DNA of 64,000 nt from Paracoccus sp. S-4012. Its GTDB lineage: Bacteria > Pseudomonadota > Alphaproteobacteria > Rhodobacterales > Rhodobacteraceae. The notes under the pieces are model-generated. The model was not told where the DNA came from. It saw nothing but the letters and a program-made list of their open reading frames with translations, and searched no databases. Position numbers and translations under genes: made by a program. Below are positions 52,264 through 60,579 of the stretch, in pieces (the first letter of the stretch is position 1; each line of letters opens with the position of its first letter). The stretch is from assembly GCF_009674885.1 (NCBI RefSeq), contig NZ_WKKA01000001.1, forward strand, positions 372,001 to 436,000. Direction: 5' to 3'.

Positions 52264-53061
52264 ATGACGGAAACCTGCGAGATCATCGACGAGGGCGACC
52301 GGCTGGTCGTCGTGAACCGCAACCCCGCGCGGCGCAACGCGCTGACGCCCGGCTTCCAGACCGGGCTGGCCGAGGCCCTGCGCCGGGCCGCGGACCTGCC
52401 GCGCCTCGGCGCGGTGATCGTGACGGGCGAGGGCGGCTTCTTCTGCGCCGGAGGGGACCTGTCCTTCCTCATGCGCGCGCAGGAGATGACCGAACCCGAG
52501 CGGAGGGCCGCGATCATGGACCTCGCCGGTCTGATTCGCGCCGTCCATGACTGCCCGAGCCCGGTGATCGCCGCGGTCGAGGGCGGCGCCGCGGGGGCGG
52601 GCCTCTCGCTCGCGCTCGCCTGCGACATGATCGTGGCGGCCGAGGACGCGAAGTTCTCCGCCGCCTATGTCTCCGCCGGGCTGGTCCCCGACGCGGGGCT
52701 CACGGCCGCGCTGACCGCGGCCCTGCCGCCGCAACTCGCGGCCGAGATGTGCCTCACCGGCGCGCCGGTCGCGGCAGCGCGGCTTCATGCGCTCGGCGTG
52801 GTCAACCGCCTCGTCCCGCCCGGCACCGTCCTCGACGTCGCGCGCGAGGCGGCCTCGCGCCTCGCCCAAGGGCCGGCCGAGGCGCAGGCGGCGATCAAGA
52901 CACTTCTGACCGGTGCCCGCCGCGCGACGCTCGAGGCGCAGTTCGAGGCCGAGGCCGGCGCGATGGCCCGTGCCCTCGGCGCCCCGGAGGCGGCGGAGGG
53001 GATCGCGGCCTTCCTCGGCAAGCGCCCTGCGGATTTCGCGGCACGGCGCCGGGGCGAGTGA
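52264..53061 (+). CDS. Enoyl-CoA hydratase/isomerase family protein
   Basis: Crotonase-fold protein, 265 residues. NPARRNALTPGF, the first oxyanion-hole segment FFCAGGDLSFL, and VEGGAAGAGLSLALACDMIVAA for the second; the position of the hydratase Glu in the crotonase loop is occupied by AYVSAGLVPDAG, so the second Glu of true hydratases is not obvious and another reaction is possible. Not the mesaconyl-CoA hydratase of the ethylmalonyl-CoA pathway, which is MaoC-like. Confidence 0.85.
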   Translation: MTETCEIIDEGDRLVVVNRNPARRNALTPGFQTGLAEALRRAADLPRLGAVIVTGEGGFFCAGGDLSFLMRAQEMTEPERRAAIMDLAGLIRAVHDCPSPVIAAVEGGAAGAGLSLALACDMIVAAEDAKFSAAYVSAGLVPDAGLTAALTAALPPQLAAEMCLTGAPVAAARLHALGVVNRLVPPGTVLDVAREAASRLAQGPAEAQAAIKTLLTGARRATLEAQFEAEAGAMARALGAPEAAEGIAAFLGKRPADFAARRRGE

Positions 53062-53071
53062 CCCCGAGGCG

Positions 53072-53099
53072 TTGACTTCCCCCCCGCCCGGCGTATCGC
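53072..53099 (+). promoter_or_regulatory. Possible promoter of the Fsr-like gene
   Basis: TTGACT (53072-53077), 16 bases, TATCGC (53094-53099), about 30 bases before the ATG. Confidence 0.4.
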
Positions 53100-53130
53100 T
53101 CGGCGCCATTCGTCCCGCCCGGAGGCCCGC

Positions 53131-54327
53131 ATGACCGTCGCCAGCACCCAAGCCCCCCCTCGCAGCGGGACGACGGCCTGGTTCGTGCTGATCGCGATCA
53201 GCTTCTGCCATCTCGTCAACGACGTCATGCAGTCGATGCTGCAGGCGATCTATCCGCTGCTGCAGGCCGAGTTCAGCCTCAGCTACACGCAGATCGGGAT
53301 GCTGACCTTCGCCTTCCAGGTCACGGCCTCGCTGTTGCAGCCCGCGATCGGCGGCTTCACCGACCGCCATCCCATGCCGCGCTCGCTCGCCGCGGGGATG
53401 GCGGCGAGTTTCGTGGGCGTGCTGCTGCTGGCCTTCGCCCAGGGCTACGGCGTGCTGCTGACCGGGGCGATGCTCATCGGCATCGGCTCGGCGGTGTTCC
53501 ACCCCGAGGCGAGCCGGGTGGCGCGGCTGGCCTCGGGCGGACGCTACGGCACGGCGCAGTCGCTGTTCCAGGTCGGCGGCAATGGCGGGCAGGCCCTCGG
53601 GCCGCTGCTGGCGGCCTTCATCGTCGTGCCGCTGGGTCGGCCCTCGGTCGCGCTGTTCGCGGCTCTGGCGCTGATCGGCGTCGGCCTCCTCTGGCGCGTC
53701 GGCGCCTGGGCCGAGAACCGCCGCCGCGCCGCCGCGGCCTCGCAGCCGCCGCGCAAGGCCACGCTGCCGCGCAACCGCATCATCGCGACGGTCGTGATCC
53801 TCGCGCTGCTGACCTTCACCAAGAACATCTACAGCGCCTCCTTCACCAGCTATTACACCTTCTTCCTGATCGAGCGTTTCGGCCTCACCGCGCAGCAGTC
53901 GCAGGTCATGCTGTTCCTGTTCCTCGGCGGCATGGCGGCCGGGGTGATGCTGGGCGGGCTCGTGGGAGACCGGGTCGGGCCGCGCACGGTGATCTGGTTC
54001 TCGATCCTGGGCGTGCTGCCCTTCACGCTGATGCTGCCGCATGTCAGCCTTGCCGCCACGGGCGTGCTGACGGTGGTGATCGGCCTGATCCTCGCCTCGG
54101 CCTTCCCGGCGATCGTGGTCTTCGCGCAGGAGCTGCTGCCCGGCCGCACCGGCCTCGTGGCGGGGATCTTCTTCGGCTTTGCCTTCGGCATGGGCGGGAT
54201 CGCGGCCGCGGTGCTCGGCGTGATCGCCGATGCGCGGGGGATCGAGTTCGTGTTCCTGCTCTGCTCGTTCCTGCCGCTGATGGGCCTGCTGACGATCTTC
54301 CTGCCGCGCGAGCGGGAGCTGGTCTAG
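53131..54327 (+). CDS. fsr: MFS transporter, fosmidomycin resistance (Fsr) type
   Basis: Twelve-TM efflux pump, 398 residues. The opening LIAISFCHLVNDVMQSMLQAIYPLL with AEFSLSYTQIGMLTFAFQVTASLLQPAIG and FTDRHP, then the FHPEASRVARLASGGRYGTAQSLFQVGGNGG segment, are typical of the Fsr group. A central loop rich in Arg/Ala joins the two halves. Substrate assignment is by family only. Shares CTAG with folC. Confidence 0.87.
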   Translation: MTVASTQAPPRSGTTAWFVLIAISFCHLVNDVMQSMLQAIYPLLQAEFSLSYTQIGMLTFAFQVTASLLQPAIGGFTDRHPMPRSLAAGMAASFVGVLLLAFAQGYGVLLTGAMLIGIGSAVFHPEASRVARLASGGRYGTAQSLFQVGGNGGQALGPLLAAFIVVPLGRPSVALFAALALIGVGLLWRVGAWAENRRRAAAASQPPRKATLPRNRIIATVVILALLTFTKNIYSASFTSYYTFFLIERFGLTAQQSQVMLFLFLGGMAAGVMLGGLVGDRVGPRTVIWFSILGVLPFTLMLPHVSLAATGVLTVVIGLILASAFPAIVVFAQELLPGRTGLVAGIFFGFAFGMGGIAAAVLGVIADARGIEFVFLLCSFLPLMGLLTIFLPRERELV

Positions 54328-55604
54328 CCGTTCTCGCGCAGCACCCGGCCGGCGAGGTAGAGCGAGCCGCAGATCAACAGCCGCGCGCCCGGATGGGCGG
54401 CGGCGAGGGCGCGGACGGCCTCCACGGTGCCCGGCGCCACGGTTGCCGGGAGGCCCACGGAGGCCGCAGCCGCCGCCGTCGCCTCGGCGGGCAGCGTGTT
54501 CGCTTCGCCGGGGATCGCCACGGCGGTGAGGCTCTCGGCCACGCCCGCAAGCGGGGTCATGTAGCCCGCGACATCCTTGGTGTTCAGCATTCCGCAGATC
54601 AGGTGCGTGGGTTTCGCCCCCATGCCGCGCAGGGTCGCGGCCACGGCCTCGCCGCCTGCCGGGTTGTGGCCGCCGTCGAGCCAGAGCTCGCAGCCCTCCG
54701 CCGCCTCGACCAGCGGCCCCCGCGTCAGCCGCTGCATCCGCGCCGGCCAGACCGCGCGCGTGACCGCCGCCTCGCAGCCCACGGCGCCGGCGCCAAGCTC
54801 GCGCAGGGCGGCAAGCGCAGTCCCGGCGTTCACCACCTGATGCGGCCCGGCGAGGTTCGGCAGCGGCAGGTCCAGCAGGCCCCTTTCGTCGCGGTAGATC
54901 AGCGCGTCGCCCTCGCGGGCCACGTCCCATTGCTGCCCTTCGGCGAGGATCGGCGCGCCCAGCCGCCCGGCCCGCCCCTCGATCACCCCGAGCGCCGCGT
55001 CGCGCTGCGGGGCGATGACGCAAGGGACGCCGCGCTTGATGATGCCGGCCTTCTCGCCCGCGATCGCCTCGATCGTCTCGCCGAGATACTGGGTGTGATC
55101 GACCGAGACCGGGGTGATGACCGTCAGCCGCGGGCGCGCGACCACGTTGGTCGCGTCGAGCCGCCCGCCGAGACCGACCTCGAGCAGCGTGTAGTCGGCC
55201 GGGGTCCGCGCGAAGGCGAGGAAGGCGGCGGCGGTGGTGATCTCGAAGAAGGTGATCGGCGCGCCACCGTTCGCCGCCTCGCATTCCTCCAGCAGCGCGG
55301 CGAGGGCAGCCTCGGCGATGATCTCGCCCGCGACCACGATCCGCTCGTGGAAATGCGCCAGATGCGGCGAGGTGTAGGCATGGACGCGCTTGCCCTCGGC
55401 CTCCAGTCCGGCGCGGATCATGGCCAGCGTCGAGCCCTTGCCGTTGGTCCCGGCGATGTGGATGACGGGGGGCAGGGCGCGCTCGGGATGGCCGAGCTTC
55501 GCCAGCAGCCCCTCGATCCGCCCGAGGCTGAGGTCGATCACCTTCGGGTGCAGCGCCATCAGCCGGGTGAGGATGGCTTCGGAGGCGAGGGTTCCGGTTG
55601 TCAA
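54324..55604 (-). CDS. folC: Dihydrofolate synthase / folylpolyglutamate synthase
   Basis: Adds glutamate to dihydropteroate and to tetrahydrofolate. 426-residue Mur-ligase-like enzyme: IHIAGTNGKGSTLAMIRAG (ATP loop), RVHAYTSPHLAHFHERI, LLEVGLGGRLDATNVV, VSVDHTQYLGETIEAIAGEKAGI and LWLDGGHNPAGG. Starts with TTG eight bases after accD, with GAGG six bases upstream. Standard accD-folC operon. Confidence 0.95.
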   Translation of the reverse strand: MTTGTLASEAILTRLMALHPKVIDLSLGRIEGLLAKLGHPERALPPVIHIAGTNGKGSTLAMIRAGLEAEGKRVHAYTSPHLAHFHERIVVAGEIIAEAALAALLEECEAANGGAPITFFEITTAAAFLAFARTPADYTLLEVGLGGRLDATNVVARPRLTVITPVSVDHTQYLGETIEAIAGEKAGIIKRGVPCVIAPQRDAALGVIEGRAGRLGAPILAEGQQWDVAREGDALIYRDERGLLDLPLPNLAGPHQVVNAGTALAALRELGAGAVGCEAAVTRAVWPARMQRLTRGPLVEAAEGCELWLDGGHNPAGGEAVAATLRGMGAKPTHLICGMLNTKDVAGYMTPLAGVAESLTAVAIPGEANTLPAEATAAAAASVGLPATVAPGTVEAVRALAAAHPGARLLICGSLYLAGRVLRENG

Positions 55605-55611
55605 GGCAGCC

Positions 55612-56535
55612 TCAGGCCGAGGCGGCGTCGGCGGGCAGGTTCACCACCGGCTGGCCGGGCGCGGGCAGATCGCCCGCCACGGGTGGCGACTGGCGGGTCA
55701 GCATCCGCAGGATCGACACGAGTTCCTCGCGCAGCTTCTTGCGATGCGTGACGCGGTCCAGCATCCCGTGCTCGAGCAGGTATTCGGCCCGCTGGAAGCC
55801 CTCGGGCAGCTTCTCGCGGATGGTCTGCTCGATCACCCGCGGCCCGGCGAAGCAGATCAGCGCGTTCGGCTCGGCGATCTGGACATCGCCCAGCATGGCG
55901 TAGGAGGCGGTGACGCCGCCGGTCGTCGGATGCGTCAGCACGACCACATAGGGCAGCCGCGCCTCCTTCAGCATCTCGACCGCAACGGTGGTGCGCGGCA
56001 TCTGCATCAGGCTGAGGATGCCCTCCTGCATCCGCGCCCCGCCCGCGGCGGAGAACAGGACCAGCGGCCTCCGCAGCCGCACGGCGCATTCGGCCGCGGC
56101 GACGATGGCGTTGCCGACCGCCATGCCCATCGAGCCGCCCATGAACGAGAAATCCTGCGCCGCAGCGACGATGGCAGTGCGGCCGACCTCGCCCTCGGCC
56201 ACCAGCATGGCCTCGCGCTCGCCGGTGGCCTTCTGCGCCGCCTTCAGGCGCTCGGGGTATTTCTTCTGGTCGCGGAACTGCAGCGGGTCGGCCAGCGGCT
56301 CGGGATACCGGATCTCGTTGAAGGCGCCGCCATCGAAGAGCGCGGTGAAGCGCGCCCGCGGGGTGATCGGCAGGTGGTGCTCGCAACTGGTGCAGACCTG
56401 CAGGTTCTCGGCCAGCTCGCGGTGAAACAGCATGGTCCCGCATTCCGGGCACTTGGTCCAAAGGTTCTCGGGCACTTCCCGGCGCGAGAAGAGGCTGCTC
56501 ATCCGCGGGCGGACGTAGTTGGTGATCCAGTTCAT
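55612..56535 (-). CDS. accD: Acetyl-CoA carboxylase carboxyltransferase subunit beta
   Basis: Makes malonyl-CoA with AccA, the first step of fatty-acid synthesis. 307 residues, N-terminal zinc ribbon [20 protein letters not shown] followed by TSC, then the crotonase-like core with [38 protein letters not shown] and [15 protein letters not shown]. Promoter at 56568-56596. Divergent from cls. Confidence 0.97.
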   Translation of the reverse strand: MNWITNYVRPRMSSLFSRREVPENLWTKCPECGTMLFHRELAENLQVCTSCEHHLPITPRARFTALFDGGAFNEIRYPEPLADPLQFRDQKKYPERLKAAQKATGEREAMLVAEGEVGRTAIVAAAQDFSFMGGSMGMAVGNAIVAAAECAVRLRRPLVLFSAAGGARMQEGILSLMQMPRTTVAVEMLKEARLPYVVVLTHPTTGGVTASYAMLGDVQIAEPNALICFAGPRVIEQTIREKLPEGFQRAEYLLEHGMLDRVTHRKKLREELVSILRMLTRQSPPVAGDLPAPGQPVVNLPADAASA

Positions 56536-56567
56536 CGCGCGCGCCTCGGGCCGGTCCGGTCGGGGCT

Positions 56568-56596
56568 GAAATAGGCGGCGGAGGGCGCGAATGCAA
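56568..56596 (-). promoter_or_regulatory. Probable promoter of accD-folC
   Basis: Minus strand TTGCAT (56591-56596), 17 bases, TATTTC (56568-56573); short leader of about 25 bases. Confidence 0.5.
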
Positions 56597-56615
56597 TTGC
56601 GGCTGCCCCGGCGTC

Positions 56616-58061
56616 ATGGCTTTGATGCCCGTCATGTGGCCCAGCTTCCTCGGATTTCTGCACTTCGCCGCCGCGCTCCTGGTGGTCATCAGGGTGCTGC
56701 TGAAGCGGCGGATGAGCCCGCCTGCGCGCCTCGCCTGGATCCTGCTGATCGAGGTCCTGCCGGTGGTCGGCATCACCGCCTACCTCCTCTTCGGCGAGGT
56801 GCGGATGCGCCGGGCCGAGCGGCAGCGCATGGCCGATGTGCGCAACCAGCTGACCGGCGTCTGGCAGCGGGCGCCCGAGACGGTGGCGGCGGTCCCGGCC
56901 TATGCCGAGCCGGTCGTCGCCTCGATCGAGGCGGGCGGCGGCATGGAGCCGGTCCGCGGCAACCGCATCACGCTGCTGGAAGAGAGCGACCTCGCCATCG
57001 CCCGCCTCGTCGCCGCCCTCGACGCGGCGGAAGAGGAGATCCACCTGCTCTTCTACATCTGGCTGCCAGACCATTCCGGCACCCAGGTGGCCGAGGCCGT
57101 GATCCGTGCGCGTGGTCGGGGGATTGCGGTGCGGCTGATCGTGGATGCCCTGGGCTCGCGGCTGCTTGTCCGCTCGGCCCTCTGGGGGCGGATGCAGGCG
57201 GCCGGGGCGGAATGCGTGCGCGCCTTCCCCTGGGGCAACCCGCTGGTCTCGATGCTGTTCCAACGGCTCGACTTGCGCAATCACCGCAAGATCGTGGTGA
57301 TAGACGACCGTCTCGCCTTCACCGGCAGCCGCAACTGCGCCGACATGGCCTTCGCGATCAAGCCGCGCTACGCGCCCTGGATCGACGTGCTGATGGCGGT
57401 CGAGGGTCCGGTGGTGCGCCAGTTGCAGGCGGTCTTCCTGCAGGACTGGATGAGCTATACCGGTCAGGATCACGGCGACGAGTTGAAGGCGGTTCCCGCG
57501 GCGGACACGCCCGGCGAGATCGCGCAGGTGCTGGCGACCGGCCCCGACCTGCGGCAGGAGCGGCTGCCCGACAGCATCGCCACGCTGATCCACGCCTCGC
57601 GCAGCTCGGTGACGATCACGACGCCCTACTACGTCCCCGACGAGGCGATCGACAACGCGATCCGCTCGGCCGCGCGGCGCGGCGTGCGGGTGACGCTGAT
57701 CCTGCCAGAGCGCAATGACAGCCGCATCGTCTCGGCGACGAGCGAGGGCTATTTCCGCGAGCTTCTGCGCGCGGGCGTGCGGCTGATGCTGTTTCGCGGC
57801 GGGCTGCTGCATGCCAAGATCGTGACAGTGGACGGGCGCATGTCGCTCAGCGGCTCGGCCAACCTCGACCGGCGCAGCTTCGATCTGAACTACGAGGTGA
57901 ACCTGTTCGTGATCGACGAGGAGTTCACCGCCGTCCTCGACCACCGCCAGCAAAGCTACATCGAGCGCGCGCGGCGCCTGACGCTCGAGGATGTCGAGGG
58001 CTGGACCCGCCTGCGCCGCATCCGCAACAACCTGCTGGCGATCGCTGCGCCGCTGTTGTGA
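56616..58061 (+). CDS. cls: Cardiolipin synthase
   Basis: Membrane phospholipase D-type enzyme that joins two phosphatidylglycerols. 481 residues: two N-terminal TMs (FLGFLHFAAALLVVIRVLL, LAWILLIEVLPVVGITAYLLFG), and the two HKD motifs, NHRKIVVIDDRLAFTGSRN (about residue 221) and LHAKIVTVDGRMSLSGSAN (about residue 397). Several in-frame ATGs near the start; none has a strong site. Ends into copy 2 of the ~150-base element. Confidence 0.95.
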   Translation: MALMPVMWPSFLGFLHFAAALLVVIRVLLKRRMSPPARLAWILLIEVLPVVGITAYLLFGEVRMRRAERQRMADVRNQLTGVWQRAPETVAAVPAYAEPVVASIEAGGGMEPVRGNRITLLEESDLAIARLVAALDAAEEEIHLLFYIWLPDHSGTQVAEAVIRARGRGIAVRLIVDALGSRLLVRSALWGRMQAAGAECVRAFPWGNPLVSMLFQRLDLRNHRKIVVIDDRLAFTGSRNCADMAFAIKPRYAPWIDVLMAVEGPVVRQLQAVFLQDWMSYTGQDHGDELKAVPAADTPGEIAQVLATGPDLRQERLPDSIATLIHASRSSVTITTPYYVPDEAIDNAIRSAARRGVRVTLILPERNDSRIVSATSEGYFRELLRAGVRLMLFRGGLLHAKIVTVDGRMSLSGSANLDRRSFDLNYEVNLFVIDEEFTAVLDHRQQSYIERARRLTLEDVEGWTRLRRIRNNLLAIAAPLL

Positions 58062-58080
58062 GGCGGGGCGGGCGCCGCCG

Positions 58081-58230
58081 CGCGAGGGATTGGGGCGAGT
58101 GACCCAATCCCGCTCGATCCGGCGAAGTCAGCATGAGAGAGGGTCCGCGCTCGCACGAAGGTGAGGGCGGACGCGCCCGCCTGTTGGGTGGGCGGGCGCG
58201 GACCCGTCCGCTTTGGCGGACGGGCGGGAG
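58081..58230 (-). repeat. ~150-base multi-hairpin intergenic element, copy 2
   Basis: Reverse-strand copy of 16304-16452, colinear along its length. Here the terminal hairpin is perfect: GGGATTGGG-TCACTCG-CCCAATCCC. It also keeps the CCGTCCGCC-AAA-GCGGACGG hairpin and a GGTCCGCGC/GCGCGGACC pair. Again in a convergent gap (cls and ilvE). At 58272-58287 a remnant CCCACGCACAACCCT resembles the end of the REP at 16485-16499. Confidence 0.85.
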
Positions 58231-58286
58231 TTAGCAGTGCCGTGGCGCGGGAGGAAAGGGGGCTGGGTATCCCCCACGCACAACCC

Positions 58287-59156
58287 TCAGCTGCGAACCA
58301 GCTTCTCGTAGGCGTCGCTGACCTCGCGCGCCATGTGGCCGACCTGGAAATGCCAGTCGCCGATCTGCGCCACCGGCGTGATCTCGGCCGCCGAGCCGGT
58401 CAGCCAGCACTCCTGGAAGCCGTCGATCTCCTCGGGCCTGATGTGCCGCTCATGCACGGTCACGCCCTTGTCCTTCAGCAGCCCGATCACCGTCTGCCGG
58501 GTCAGGCCGTTGAGGAAGCAGTCGGCCAGCGGCGTGTGCACCTCGCCATCCTTCACGAAGAAGATGTTGGCCCCCGTCGCCTCGGCCACATAGCCGCGAT
58601 AGTCATACATCATCGCGTCCGAGCAGCCCTTCGCCTCCGCCGCGTGCTTGGACATCGTGCAGATCATGTAGAGCCCCGCCGCCTTGGCGTGGCTCGGGAC
58701 CGTCTCGGGCGAGGGGCGCTTCCACTTGGCGATGTCGAGCTTCGCCCCCTGCCACTTGGCGTCGCCGTAATAGCTGCCCCATTCCCAGGTGCAGACCGCC
58801 ATGCGCACCGGGTTGTTCTTGGCCGCCACGCCCATGTCCGGCCCCGACCCGCGCCAGGCGATGCAGCGGACATAGGCGTTCTCGAACCCGTTCGCGCGCA
58901 GCGTGTCGTCCTTGGCCCTGACGATCTCGTCCACCGTCCAGGGCAGTTCCATGTCGAGCGCGCGGCCCGAGTCGATCAGCCGCTGGGCATGCTCGCGGGT
59001 CTTGAACACCTTGCCATCGTAGCAGCGCTCGCCCTCGAACACGGCGCTCGCGTAGTGCAGCGCGTGGGTGAGGACGTGCACCTTCGCGTCGCGCCACTCG
59101 ACGAGCTCGCCGTCCATCCAGATCTTGCCGTCGCGGTCGTCGAACGGGGCTGTCAT
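58287..59156 (-). CDS. ilvE: Branched-chain amino-acid aminotransferase
   Basis: PLP fold-type IV transaminase for Leu, Ile and Val, 289 residues. HVLTHALHYASAVFEGERCY, VRCIAWRGSG, the PLP Lys in VPSHAKAAGLYMICTMSKH, YRGYVAEATGANIFFV, LNGLTRQTVIGLLKDKG and ECWLTGSAAEITPV. GGAGGAACAG precedes the ATG. Divergent from petP. Confidence 0.95.
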   Translation of the reverse strand: MTAPFDDRDGKIWMDGELVEWRDAKVHVLTHALHYASAVFEGERCYDGKVFKTREHAQRLIDSGRALDMELPWTVDEIVRAKDDTLRANGFENAYVRCIAWRGSGPDMGVAAKNNPVRMAVCTWEWGSYYGDAKWQGAKLDIAKWKRPSPETVPSHAKAAGLYMICTMSKHAAEAKGCSDAMMYDYRGYVAEATGANIFFVKDGEVHTPLADCFLNGLTRQTVIGLLKDKGVTVHERHIRPEEIDGFQECWLTGSAAEITPVAQIGDWHFQVGHMAREVSDAYEKLVRS

Positions 59157-59230
59157 CTGTTCCTCCGGTTCTTTTGCGTTTGTTGCGTGTCCACCGCCTT
59201 CAGTGGATAAAAGTTGCCAAAGCTGCCGCC

Positions 59231-59259
59231 TCGCTAGCGATTGCGCCTTGGAATGTCAA
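59231..59259 (-). promoter_or_regulatory. Probable promoter of ilvE
   Basis: Minus strand TTGACA (59254-59259, consensus -35), 17 bases, TAGCGA (59231-59236). Leader about 70 bases. Confidence 0.5.
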
Positions 59260-59322
59260 CGATCCTGACTTACCTTGGCGGCGGGCCGGGATGGGCGAGG
59301 GATGATGCAGGAGCGGGCGCGG

Positions 59323-59826
59323 ATGACGATGACGGCGGGCGGGGCCGAGGGGCTGCTGTTTCTCACCGACGACCAGCTGCGCCGCGGGATCGAGGCGATG
59401 TTCTTCGCCTATCGCGACTTCACCGGCGACCCCGACGCCATCCTCGCCGACCTGGACTACGGCCGCGCCCATCACCGCGCGGTGCATTTCATCAACCGCG
59501 AGCCGGGGCTGACGGTCAGCGGGCTGCTCGACGTGCTGGGCGTGACCAAGCAGTCGCTGAACCGGGTGCTGCGGACGCTGGTCGAGGACGGCCTGGTCGA
59601 GAGCCGCGTCGGCCGCCGCGACCGGCGCGAGCGGCTGCTGTTCCTGACGACGAAGGGCGAGGAACTGGAGCGGCGGCTGGGCGAGGCGCAGCGGGCGCGG
59701 ATGCGCGCCGCCTACCGCGCCGCCGGGCCGCAGGCGGTGGCGGGCTTCCGGCAGGTGCTGGAGGCGATGATGAACCCCGAGGGCCGCCGCCGCTTCCTCG
59801 CGCTCGCCGAAAGCGCGCGCGGATGA
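59323..59826 (+). CDS. petP: MarR family regulator, PetP-like
   Basis: Winged-helix regulator of 167 residues. FLTDDQLRRGIEAMFFAYRDF, then GRAHHRAVHFINREPGLTVSGLLDVLGVTKQSLNRVLRTLVEDGLVESRVGRRDRRERLLFLT, the MarR helix-turn-helix and wing. The pair with the response regulator resembles petP-petR of Rhodobacter capsulatus, which influence cytochrome bc1. ATG at 59323 has AGGAG nine bases upstream; ATGs at 59302/59305 are possible. Overlaps petR by ATGA. Confidence 0.78.
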   Translation: MTMTAGGAEGLLFLTDDQLRRGIEAMFFAYRDFTGDPDAILADLDYGRAHHRAVHFINREPGLTVSGLLDVLGVTKQSLNRVLRTLVEDGLVESRVGRRDRRERLLFLTTKGEELERRLGEAQRARMRAAYRAAGPQAVAGFRQVLEAMMNPEGRRRFLALAESARG

Positions 59827-60548
59827 GCACGGCCCCCGCCGCGCCGGCCGCCGACGCGCATATCCTCGTCGTGGACGACGACGCCCGCATCCGCGACTTG
59901 CTGAGCCGCTTCCTGCGCCGCTCGGGCTATCTCGTGACCGTGGCGCGGGACGCGGCGCAGGCGCGGCGGCTGCTCGTGGGGCTCGACTTCGACATGATCG
60001 TCCTCGACGTGATGATGCCGGGCGAGGACGGCTTCTCGCTGACCCGCGATCTGCGGCGTCGGATCGCGACGCCGATCCTGCTGCTGACCGCGCGCGGCGA
60101 CACCGGCGACCGGATCGAGGGGCTGGAGAGCGGGGCGGACGACTACCTGCCGAAACCGTTCGAGCCGCGCGAGCTGCTGTTGCGGATCGCCGCCATCCTG
60201 CGCCGGGTGCCGCAGCCGGGGCCCGCGGGGCCGAAATACCTGACCCTCGGCGCGTTGAGGTTCGACGCGCAGAAGGGGGAGCTGACGCAGGGCGAGCAGG
60301 TGATCCACCTGACCGGGACGGAATCCGCGCTGCTGACCCGCCTCGCGGCCAGTCCCGGCGAAGCGGTAAGCCGCGCGGCGCTGATCGAGGATCTCGGCCG
60401 CGGCGGTCAGCGCGAGGAGTCGGAGGCGTCCGACCGCGCCATCGACGTGCAGATCACCCGCCTCCGCCGCAAGCTGGAGGCCGATCCGCGCGAGCCGCGC
60501 TACCTGCAGACCGTGCGTGGCACCGGCTACATGCTGATGCCCGACTGA
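59823..60548 (+). CDS. petR: OmpR-family response regulator, PetR-like
   Basis: 241-residue two-domain regulator. Receiver: ILVVDDDARIRDLLSRFLRR with acidic pocket, phospho-acceptor Asp in MIVLDVMMPGEDG, Thr in LLLTARGD and Lys in YLPKPFEPREL. C-terminal winged helix from about residue 140 with DRAIDVQITRLRRKLEADP and LQTVRGTGYML. No histidine kinase is adjacent, so it is an orphan or works with PetP. Symbol by homology to the Rhodobacter pair. Confidence 0.82.
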   Translation: MSTAPAAPAADAHILVVDDDARIRDLLSRFLRRSGYLVTVARDAAQARRLLVGLDFDMIVLDVMMPGEDGFSLTRDLRRRIATPILLLTARGDTGDRIEGLESGADDYLPKPFEPRELLLRIAAILRRVPQPGPAGPKYLTLGALRFDAQKGELTQGEQVIHLTGTESALLTRLAASPGEAVSRAALIEDLGRGGQREESEASDRAIDVQITRLRRKLEADPREPRYLQTVRGTGYMLMPD

Positions 60549-60579
60549 GCTAGGCGCTGCGCCCGCGGGCGGAGACCGG

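Noticed and set aside
52264..53061. Mesaconyl-CoA hydratase of the ethylmalonyl-CoA pathway
   Set aside because: That enzyme is MaoC-like (hot-dog fold); this protein has the crotonase fold.
51499..55284. A 1261-residue minus-strand frame
   Set aside because: It is antisense or out of frame to the L,D-transpeptidase, hydratase, fsr and folC genes and has the Arg/Gly/Ala bias of GC-rich shadow frames.
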